Positions 19,870 to 29,132 of a stretch of DNA of 64,000 nt are shown here, piece after piece. Source of the DNA: Merluccius polli (Eukaryota; Chordata; Actinopteri; Gadiformes; Merlucciidae); NCBI GenBank assembly GCA_030340625.1, contig JAOPHQ010005180.1, forward strand, positions 43,353 to 107,352. The letters run 5' to 3'. The notes beneath the pieces were generated by a model that searched no databases, was not told the origin of the DNA, and saw only the letters and a program-made list of their open reading frames with translations. The position numbers and the translations under genes are program-made. Numbering within the stretch: the stretch's first letter is position 1; each line of letters starts with the position of its first letter.

Positions 19870-21041
19870 AACGCCAAAGGGGTCATGTGCTTTGTCTTTA
19901 GTACACGAAATTTCACGTGCTTTTTGCGCATTTTCACATGAAATCTCGTGTACCAAAACAAAGCGTACGCCTGGGCAGCAGGCGTTTATGAACGCACGCG
20001 TGCAGAAAATGCGACTAGCACTAGATGGCGCAAATGGTCGCTTGTATAGTCTATGTTTGAAAGGTGCAAGTAAATATACTCAAATATGTAATTCTTTAAG
20101 TGGTTTCATCATCTATACGAGTCGGCCAAATAACGATCAACGTTGAAAGTAATTCCCAGACTGTTCATTATATTCCTATATTCCATTAGTAAAAAGCAGT
20201 CATTTGTTGGCCAACAACCACATGATGGTCCGTGATTGCGCTGCTTTTACCCGAGACTGACAGCCTTCATGGCGATATAATACATTACGACGAGCCGCTA
20301 CCTCGTAGAGACCACACAATGGCCTTCTTTGTATTTGCTGTAAAACGTATTAAGACGGTTCCAATGCACCGTAGGTTTGAGTGTTTTACTCTGTGTGAGG
20401 ATGAACAGCAGAACGCGCTGATGGACAAATGTGTTGCAGACCAGACGACCTGATCACTTCCGTGAGTTACGTCTAGAAGCACAATGTGAAGGAAGCATGT
20501 TATAAACCACTTTCGCTTTATTGCACCATATTAAAGAGTGAACTATTTGTTGTAGTACACATTGAATCAGCTATATTAACGCAATGCGCTGATCAAGGAC
20601 AGCCGTCATTCTGACGTTGGAGGAATATAATGAACAGTCTATAGTTTAGTTTCACCTTGATAGTTATTTGGCCTACTTGTATTGATGTTGAAATGACTTA
20701 AAGAAATAAATATTTGAGTATATTTACATCTTTCAAACATAGACTATAACCGACCATTTGCACCATCTAGCGCTAGTCGCATTTTCTGCACGCGTTTATG
20801 ACCCCTTTGGCCAGCGACGCGCCAAAGGGGTCATAAACGCATGCTGCCCAGGCGTACGCTTTGTCTTTGGCACACGAAATTTCACGTGCTTTGAAATGTT
20901 GTGTGCCAAATGGTAACGTGTTAACACGTTCACTTTGGGCACACAACATTTCATGTGAAATTGCACAAAAAGCACGTGAAGTTTCGTGTACCAAGGCAAA
21001 GCACACGCCTGGGCAGCATGCGTTATGACCCCTTTGGCGTT
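19870..21041. mobile_element. 1.17-kb foldback element between TG/CA microsatellites
   Basis: AACGCCAAAGGGGTCA at 19870 is the exact reverse complement of the sequence at 21026-21041. Further inner blocks are also inverted: GCAGAAAATGCGACTAGC near 20001 against its complement near 20776, and ATTATATTCC against GGAATATAATG. The left end abuts (TG)n and the right end abuts (CA)n, so the microsatellites are part of the mirror symmetry. No transposase is seen. Unit B has the same element at 49035-51376, enlarged by another insertion. Confidence 0.75.
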
Positions 21042-21042
21042 C

Positions 21043-21043
<1 letters not shown>

Positions 21044-21118
<75 letters not shown>
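21044..21118. repeat. (CA)n microsatellite
   Basis: About 35 CA units at the right end of the foldback element. Confidence 0.95.
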
Positions 21119-21119
<1 letters not shown>

Positions 21120-22507
21120 CTAAGATAAGATGTTGGGGTAATTCCTGTTTCTTTCTATCTTACTTCTCATGAAAACTGAAAATGTGTATCTGTCACAAAC
21201 ATCACAACTCACCCTGGAACATATCTGGAGACACCGCAATGCAAATGATAAAATGGTGATGAGACGATAAATAAAGCTGCTGGGTGTGAGGAAACATCCT
21301 GTAAGATCCACACGATACACATGAAGTACAAGAGTCTGAACCAAGCTGCTACTGACAGGAAACACTTGAAACCCTCTTGCTGCAGATCTGAAATTCATAG
21401 TTTGTGTTCGTCTCTCACTCTGTTGTAGAGAGATATTTAAACATAAAGAAATGAAGAGCACATAAAGGTTGAAATCAGTTTGTAAAATCCACAATAATGT
21501 CCATGGTGTTATAGCTGAGACATGTCTCTGTAGCTTTATGTGTAACCCTGAGCAGCTGGTAATGATAACAGATATATGATATGATCAAAACCATCCAAGG
21601 AGGCCACTCAGGTTATTTGAGTTTTTTATAAAATGCTAAATATGAATAATAGTACATTCCATATAGAAAATATGATTTGAAAGGGAACACCCCATCTAAG
21701 ACTTCTGACAAAAAATAGACCTGTACAGAACCACGTGTACTGAACCAGATGTACTGAACCAGGTGTACTGAACCAGATGTACTGAACCAGGTGTACTGAA
21801 CCAGATGTACTGAACCAGGTGTACAGAACCAGATGTACTGAACCAGATGTACTCAACCAGATGTACTCAACCAGGTGTACTGAACCAGATGTACTGAACC
21901 AGATGTACTCAACCAGGTGTAATGAACCAGGTGTACAGAACCAGGTGTACTGAACCAGGTGTAGGGTCACCTGCCGTGACAACATATTAAACAAACAAAA
22001 ATGATTCTGATTGGAAAAAACCTACATATGCACAAACACACACACACACATACACACACATACATAATCACACACACACAACGAAGATAAGATGTTGCCG
22101 TACTTCTGGTTTTGTATGAAATAAAGCCGCTGGGTGAGGAAACATCCTGTGAGATCGTATCGAGATAGAAGTACAAGAGTCTGAACCAAGCTGCTACTGA
22201 CAGGAAACGCTTGAAACCCTCTTGCTGCAGATCTGAAATTCATAGTTTGTGTTCATCTCTCACTCTGTTGTAGAGAGATATTTAAACATAAAGAAATGAA
22301 GAGCACATAAAGGTTGAAATCAGTTTGTAAAATCCCCAATAATGTCCATGGTGTTTTAGCTGAGACATGTCTCTGTAGTCTTTATATGTGTAACCCTGAG
22401 CAGCAATGTTCATGACATGACACTGACGATGACACTCACATCACTAAGGAGCTTTGTGTGTAGTTCTAGTGGAGGCAGTGTGTGTGAGGTCTTCTTACGA
22501 ATATGTA
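21119..22507. repeat. Low-copy module repeated within and between units
   Basis: Two head-to-tail copies (about 21119-21600 and 22075-22410) of a module that recurs at about 26305-26610, 28073-28215, 55713-56310, 56715-57080 and 57405-57670. It contains the recognisable stretch GCTGCAGATCTGAAATTCAT. Minus-strand frames across it are partly open, but start and end differ between copies. In one copy (57670) it is directly joined to an Ig-coding fragment, so it may derive from an immune-receptor intron. I cannot name it. Confidence 0.55.
21722..21964. repeat. 14-bp minisatellite (GTACTGAACCAGAT)
   Basis: About 17 copies of a 14-bp unit, GTGTACTGAACCAG and variants. Related arrays lie at 56452-56612 and 57213-57345. 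Confidence 0.95.
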
Positions 22508-23286
22508 GACCACTCCTAGACATGTCCACTACCTTCTAGTATACAGCTTGACCACTCCTAGACATGTCCACTACCTTCTAGTATATAGCTTGACCACTCC
22601 TAGACATGTCCACTACCTTCTAGTATACAGCTTGACCACTCCTAGACATGTCCACTACCTTCTAGTATACAGCTTGACCACTCCTAGACATGTCCACTAC
22701 CTTCTAGTATACAGCTTGACCACTCCTAGACATGTCCACTACCTTCTAGTATACAGCTTGACCACTCCTAGACATGTCCACTACCTTCTAGTATACAGCT
22801 TGACCACTCCTAGACACGTCCACTACCTTCTAGTATACAGCTTGACCACTCCTAGACACGTCCACTACCTTCTAGTATACAGCTTGACCACTCCTAGACA
22901 TGTCCACTACCTTCTAGTATACAGCTTGACCACTCCTAGACATGTCCACTACCTTCTAGTATACAGCTTGACCACTCCTAGACATATCCACTACCTTCTA
23001 GTATACAGCTTGACCACTCCTAGACACGTCCACTACCTTCTAGTATACAGCTTGACCACTCCTAGACATGTCCACTACCTTCTAGTATACAGCTTGACCA
23101 CTCCTAGACATGTCCACTACCTTCTAGTATACAGCTTGACCACTCCTAGACATATCCACTACCTTCTAGTATACAGCTTGACCACTCCTAGACATGTCCA
23201 CTACCTTCTAGTATACAGCTTGACCACTCCTAGACATGTCCACTACCTTCTAGTATACAGCTTGACCACTCCTACATGTCCACTAC
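22508..23286. repeat. 42-bp minisatellite, first array
   Basis: About 18.5 copies of a 42-bp unit containing GACCACTCCTAGACATGTCC. Copies are nearly identical. Further arrays are at 28305-28659 and 57913-58344. The 280-codon open frame here follows from the 42-base period. Confidence 0.97.
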
Positions 23287-23641
23287 CAGTGGCGGACTGG
23301 CACCAAAAAGAGGCCCTGGCAATTTTGACAGAGAGAGGCCACATTTGTTTTCTCAGGTCATCTGCAACCATGGACATCGCTAGCATTTGAAATGATCCGG
23401 GGCTGTAGCCCAGAACAGGGTCGGCCGGGGAACAAAATCCGGCCCTAGCAATTTTGTCCAACGGGGGGGGGGGGGGTGCGATCGTAACACACCCATACAG
23501 CTTGCAAATACATGGACGCCTCAAAGAACAAACCCAGAACCTCAGCTGAACAGCCTGGAGACAATTATTATGAATCAATCTGAGATTTGATGGAGCCTTA
23601 ATGATAGTACCCCTGGAGACAGACACAATATAGACATACAC
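23287..23641. mobile_element. DNA transposon end fragment (CAGTGGCGGACTGG)
   Basis: It begins with CAGTGGCGGACTGG, a hAT-like terminal motif, at 23287-23300 right after the minisatellite. No matching right end or 8-bp target duplication found. Confidence 0.35.
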
Positions 23642-23644
23642 CAG

Positions 23645-24096
23645 GGGTCCGTTTCACAAAGCAGGTTTAGTGAAAACCCTGCGTTTATTAACCCTGAACT
23701 GAGGGAAACTCTGCGATTTCCGTTTCACAAAGGGAGATAACTCAAACCAGAGAAAGAGGGGCAACTCTAGCCTGTTTCACAGAGAGGTAACTTACGCTCT
23801 CGGTCAGTTACCGTAGTAACAGACTCTATGAACCTAACCTGGTCGGGACCAGGTTTTACTCAATGGATCAATGTGTCTCCGCCCTCTTTCAGCCACACAC
23901 GCCATTTGATTTCCTCATTCATTCAGTCAGCGAGTTTTGGCGTAGCCGTCTGTCAAAAATCATTTAACAAAATCAGAGTCAGTGCTATTTCAGAAGTCCA
24001 TTAGGCAGTAGGAGGCGACTTTTTCACGAACATGTCCTTTTGACCAGCGCTCGAAGTGGAAAAAAATAAGTGCCGGTACTCCCTTACTCACATATA

Positions 24097-24141
<45 letters not shown>

Positions 24142-25015
24142 TTTGGGTGTCTTGAAAAGCGCTATATAAATGCAATTAATTATTATTATATAATTATTAT
24201 TTACTGCGCAGAGAATTAAATATTCGTCGGGAGAGGGTTATCAGACCATAGATGTAGGCTAGCCTTTCCAGACAATTATCATTTCCAGACAATTATCTTT
24301 TTCAGCAGTACCGTTTCACGTCACAGTCCATCATTTACATACACAACCTAATCCGTCCTTACATGTGCAACATTACCAACCGGAGTCTCTCACATCCCAG
24401 CAGATATTGTGTGTTGCACTGCGTTTCTTTGCAAATGTTTTTTGTACAATGTCGGAGATGTAGAGGCAACTGTATACAGTCAAATAGCCACTTAATATTT
24501 ACTTTACAGTGTAAAACATGATCAAAATGATCATGCCGAGGTCTTATCTGTTTGAATAATGTAATCTTAAGCTGCTGTCAAGTGCGCTTCTCCCCCGCGG
24601 GATTGCACCTAAATGAAATAAATAGTTACCATTCAAGCAGTTTTCCTCTGTAATATTATTGTGATCGCAAATGACTCCATTTAAACTTACGCAGCAGTGT
24701 TGCACTTCTTTCTAAAAACGTGTTGAAACTCGCCATATGAGCGCATTAGTAGTAGGTATATTAAGTATTTCCAATCGAGGTTGGTGACTTCCCCGTTGCC
24801 ATGGTGACTCGTCGAATCGGGGCTCCATTGATGCTGGCTTTTTATAGTTGTGGTGCACGCGCTCAACCCTAGGTGGAACTCCTCTGAGTTGATCAACTTA
24901 ACTCAAAACCGGTGTTGTGGAACCGAAAGCCCAGAGTTTTCTATCTCAGTGAAGATCAACTCAGCGTTTAGGATTAAACTCAGAGGTTGTTAAACCTGCT
25001 TTGTGAAACGGACCC
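23645..25015. mobile_element. Harbinger-type non-autonomous element
   Basis: Inverted ends GGGTCCGTTTCACAAAGCAG at 23645 and its complement ending at 25015. It is flanked by CAG on both sides (23642-23644 and 25016-25018), a CWG target typical of PIF/Harbinger. No full transposase. Near 24137-24190 it carries a CGCTATATAAAT motif like a LINE 3' tail, next to an (AT)n run. Confidence 0.85.
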
Positions 25016-25483
25016 CAGGATGCAATTCAAATATCTTTATTGTATTTGTTTACCAAAATGAAAACCTCATCAGATATCAGCACTGTTCTGCCTGCAATTA
25101 GCAATTGATACGAATAAAAGCACATGGGAGGTGGAAACATTCGCCGTTTCATTTACAACCTATATTTGTCATTCCCATACTATTCATGTGAACAGTTCTG
25201 CTGCAAAGCGGACCGTTGTAAGGGAGAAAAGGTAAGGGCTAACGTTACACATTCAGCTTCACCAAGACTCACTTCAGAAGTTATGGACATGTTGTGAACT
25301 CGACTTCACCTAAAATCAATCTTGTCCAATAGACTCCAAATAAAAAAGACATGCGTATGAAATTAACCAAGAACATGAAAAGGGGGGGGGGGGGGGCACA
25401 ATACTTCAACAGGTTATGGAGATATGAAGACATGGAGATATGAAGATATGGAGATATGAAGACATCAAGTATGGACATATGGA
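25016..25483. other. Spacer
   Basis: No gene recognised. It contains a 16-G run at about 25382-25396 and the start of GATATGAAGACATG-type simple repeats. Confidence 0.5.
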
Positions 25484-25648
25484 ACCCCATTAAAATTACA
25501 GTTGGGTTTATTACGTGTATTTTATTGTTGGCTTCATGTTCATTCATTTTCATTAAGTGTGAGTTCAATAAGTGAGCCGTTTGTGACTGTAGTTGCTTTG
25601 AGTAGCCACAAGGTAACGTAATAAACCCAACTGTAATTTTCATGGGGT
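25484..25648. mobile_element. 165-bp foldback MITE
   Basis: AACCCCATTAAAATTACAG at the left end pairs with CTGTAATTTTCATGGGGTT at the right end, with one mismatch. The arms continue through GTTGGGTTTATTACGT. It sits inside a tract of GATATGAAGACATGGA repeats (25420-25740). No clear target duplication. Confidence 0.7.
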
Positions 25649-25740
25649 TACATGAAGATATGGAGACATGGTGATATGCAGACATGAAGATATGAAAACA
25701 TGAAGATATGAAGACATGAAGACATGGAGATATGAAGACC

Positions 25741-25956
25741 TGGTCGGTCTACCCCCAGCTATTGAGCATTTCCTCACCTCTCCATGTGATAAATCACTAT
25801 CTTCCTCCTCTCGGTGCCTAACTGAGGGTCATCTTCCATGTCCTCCATCACTATGTTGTGGACAGTCATGCAGTCATATATAATATCACATCACTCATTC
25901 ACAACAGTCCCAGTGAAGTGCTGCCTGGACGTCAGCTCCTAGACGCATGGGGTAAC
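25741..25956. other. Spacer with short open minus-strand stretch
   Basis: The minus strand reads an open stretch with DCMTVHNIVMEDMEDDPQ at about 25800-25890, followed by a GTGAGG that could be a donor. I do not recognise it, and it has no second copy in the window. Confidence 0.25.
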
Positions 25957-26232
25957 TAGCGCTAGTCGCATTTTCTGCACGCGTTTATGACCCCTTTGGC
26001 CAGCGACGCGCCAAAGGGGTCATAAACGCGTGCTGCCCAGGCGTACGCTTCGTCTTTGGCACACGAAATTTCACGCGCTTTGAAATGTTGTGTGCCAAAT
26101 GGTAACGTATTAACACGTTCACTTTGGGCACACGCAATTTCATGTGAAATTGCGCAAAAAGCACGTGACATTTCGTGTACCAAGGCAAAGCACACGCCTG
26201 GGCAGCATGTGTTATGACCCCTTTGGCGTTCC
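25957..26232. repeat. Partial copy of the foldback element's right arm
   Basis: It matches 20763-21041 closely (GCTAGTCGCATTTTCTGCAC to the GGCGTT end) and is followed by (CA)n and the low-copy module, as in the first copy. This shows a smaller duplication inside unit A. Confidence 0.85.
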
Positions 26233-26234
26233 AT

Positions 26235-26306
26235 ACACACACACACACACACACATACACACACACACATACAGACACACACACAAACACACACACACGC
26301 ACGCAC
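26235..26306. repeat. Interrupted (CA)n microsatellite
   Basis: CA units with TA, GA and GC interruptions, so older or less stable than the pure run at 21044. Confidence 0.9.
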
Positions 26307-26619
26307 AACGAAGATAAGACGTTGGGGTACTTCTTGTTTCTTTCTATCTTACTTCTTGGAAAAACGAAAATGTGTATCTGTCACAAACATCACAACTCAC
26401 CCTGGAACATATCTGGAGACATCGCAATGCAAATGATAAAATGGTGATGAGACGATAAATAAAGCCGCTGGGTGAGGAAACATCCTGTGAGATCCATATG
26501 ATATACATGAAGTACAAGAGTCTTAACCAAGCTGCTACATACAGGAAACACTTGAAACCCTCTTGCTGCAGATCTGAAATTCATAGTTTGTGTTCGTCTC
26601 TCACTCTGTTGGTCTAGAG

Positions 26620-28064
26620 CAGTGGTTCTCAACCTTTTTTGAACAAATGCCCCCCTGACCATTCCATGATCCTCGTCCCGCCCCCCCTTACAAACCCCCC
26701 CCCCCCCCCCCAATAAACTACAGGGTGCTGGTGCTTTAAGTGTTCTTGTAGTGAACAGTGTGTTAAGACTGGAGGACAACTGACATCAGGTTTTATGAGA
26801 GAAGCCATTGTTTTGCTTTAAAATCCCTGTTTTTATTGGATTGGAGCTGTTTATGTATTTATGCCCCCAACAACTTGATGTGCTGCTGAGCAAATCTGAT
26901 CATTTTACAGGAAATTAAAGCATTGATTTTAAACATTGCCTCCAAAATGTATGTTTTTGAGACATATAATAGGTCATGTTTGTACGTTACTTAACTGGAG
27001 AAACTGGGAAACAACATGGAAATGTTAATTTAGTTGTAATGTGATAAAATATTAAATAGAATAGGTTATATAAGATATTAAATAGTCAGCTCGACTTGTA
27101 AAAATAAAAAAAAACCTAACGATTTTAACCCCAAAAACGCATTAAAGTATTATTCATTGATTAAATATTTCTTTCTTTCATAAGTGACCATGGTATAAGC
27201 GGGATAATGCCCTTCCAGGTGTCCATTAACAGAAATGAATGGACGACGCGGAGGCGTGAACCATCCGACGCGAAGCGGAGGACTTACGCGAAGTCCATTC
27301 ATTTCGTCGGGCATTATCCCTTACTTATACTATACTTTATATTTCGGCTGCAAACCGCAGTTCTTTTTTCGTTCTCCGTAACTTTGAAATATCTCCACAC
27401 TGCCGACATCGTTGTTTATGTTTACCGCGTCACAGCACGTTCTTTCATTGCGTCAGTAAAACGCGCCGCGTCACTGCACGTTGTTTGCTTGCATCATTAA
27501 AACGCGGCGCTAATATTTAATATATATACTGTATATTCGGCCTTGTTTTTCACTCTCCACCGAATATTCGGTGCATCCCTATTTGATTGTAATGTGTGTG
27601 ATTAAACGTGGTTACATTATCGTGCTTGTGTACGTTTTCATTGGTTATAGCCCGCGAAGACGAGGTGACAGCTGTCAAAAGTAGCGTTTGTTTTTCCCGG
27701 GTTTCGCTGCTGCTGTGGTGGATTTGTTTGGGCGTTGCTATGGAGACCGTTCCTGCTCGGCTTGTCCGATCGTGATCAGGGAGCAGAGGGGAGATCTCCA
27801 GGGCGACGTCGGGGTTTACTCCCTTTTACCCAGCAGTGGAAGCAGCAGACTCGAGTTCTTGGTCTCAGACAGCAGCTTTATTTTTAGTTGGGAAACCATT
27901 AAGTTTAAAATGTAGAGTTCAAGTGAACTTTGTAGGCTACAAGACAAATGGTGGCGCCCCCATTCGTGCCTGAGCGCCCCCATACAGCCCTCACGCGTCC
28001 AGCTCCCCCCCAAATGTTTATAACGCCCCCAAGGGGGCGGTACAGCCCCCGTTGAGAAACCATG
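26620..28064. mobile_element. hAT-type non-autonomous element, 1.45 kb
   Basis: Ends CAGTGGTTCTCAACC and, inverted at the right, CATGGTTTCTCAACG. It is flanked by the 8-bp duplication GTCTAGAG (26612-26619 and 28065-28072), diagnostic of hAT. It splits the low-copy module. No transposase frame found. A secondary palindrome is nested at 27194-27330. Confidence 0.9.
27194..27330. mobile_element. Nested palindromic MITE
   Basis: TATAAGCGGGATAATGCCC at the left pairs with GGGCATTATCCC at the right, enclosing CpG-rich sequence. A related left end occurs at 63857-63925. Confidence 0.6.
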
Positions 28065-28304
28065 GTCTAGAGAGATATTTAAACATACAAAAATAAAGAG
28101 CACATAAAGGTTGAAATCAGTTTGTAAAATCCACAATAATGTCCATGGTGTTTTAGCTGAGACATGTCTCTGTAGTCTTTATATGTGTAACCCTGAGCAG
28201 CAATGTTCATGACATGACACTGACGATGACACTCGCATCACTAAGGAGCTTTGTGTGTACTTCAAGTGGAGGCAGTGTGTGTGAGGTCTTCTTACGAATA
28301 TGTA

Positions 28305-28659
28305 GACCACTCCTAGACATGTCCACTACCTTCTAGTATACAGCTTGACCACTCCTAGACATGTCCACTACCTTCTAGTAAAGAGCTTGACCACTCCTAG
28401 ACATGTCCACTACCTTCTAGTATACAGCTTGACCACTCCTAGACATGTCCACTACCTTCTAGTATACAGCTTGACCACTCCTAGACATGTCCACTACCTT
28501 CTAGTAAACAGCTTGACCACTCCTAGACATGTCCACTACCTTCTAGTATACAGCTTGACCACTCCTAGACATGTCCACTACCTTCTAGTATACAGCTTGA
28601 CCACTCCTAGACATGTCCACTACCTTCTAGTATACAGCTTGACCACTCCTAGACATGTC
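28305..28659. repeat. 42-bp minisatellite, second array
   Basis: About 8.5 copies of the same unit as at 22508, 430 bases upstream of the lectin (TG)n tract. Confidence 0.97.
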
Positions 28660-28861
28660 TTTTTATTAACAAGTGTAGTCACATAACAGTAAACTACATT
28701 TGACCTCTCTGAGGGAGGGAAATAAGAAAAAGGCAAAAGAATGAATGAACAGAGACCTGATAGGGACTAACAAGGGGAGCAATGGGAACATAGTAAGAAT
28801 GAAACAAACACAACAGGAACAAAACGAAGGACACACAAACAAACAAAGTAGTGGTTTACAC

Positions 28862-28929
28862 GTGTGTGTGTGTGTGTGTCAGCGTGGGCAGGTTGTGTGT
28901 GTGTGTGTGTGTGTGTCAGCGTGGACAGG

Positions 28930-29004
<75 letters not shown>
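28862..29004. repeat. (TG)n array upstream of the lectin gene
   Basis: TG runs separated by two copies of a GTCAGCGTGG-containing spacer, ending 130 bases before the lectin start codon. The paralog has an equivalent, longer array at 62515-62810. Confidence 0.95.
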
Positions 29005-29008
<4 letters not shown>

Positions 29009-29014
29009 GATTGC

Positions 29015-29132
29015 ATTTGATAAGAGTAGTAGAAAACTGTTTGCTGACAGTGATGGTTCAGAATGGAAGCGGATGATTGGTCAGAATGAAACCATGTGAT
29101 GTGTTTTCCAGCTCATATAGCAGAGCTGAAGC
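29015..29132 (+). promoter_or_regulatory. Conserved proximal upstream region of the lectin gene
   Basis: This 118-base segment is conserved before both lectin first exons (compare 62815-62934), in contrast to the repeats around it. It contains an inverted CCAAT (ATTGG, 29076-29080) and no TATA box at a standard distance. It may be promoter and 5' UTR. The start of transcription cannot be seen. Confidence 0.35.

Noticed and set aside
21120..21494. 124-codon minus-strand frame (YVLFISLCLNIS) as a membrane protein
   Set aside because: Other copies of the module end or shift at different points, and the initial Met and stops are not conserved.
22548..23390. 280-codon frame of repeated TTPRHVHYLLVYSL
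   Set aside because: It is the 42-bp minisatellite read in one frame, without start context, splice sites or a non-repeat domain.
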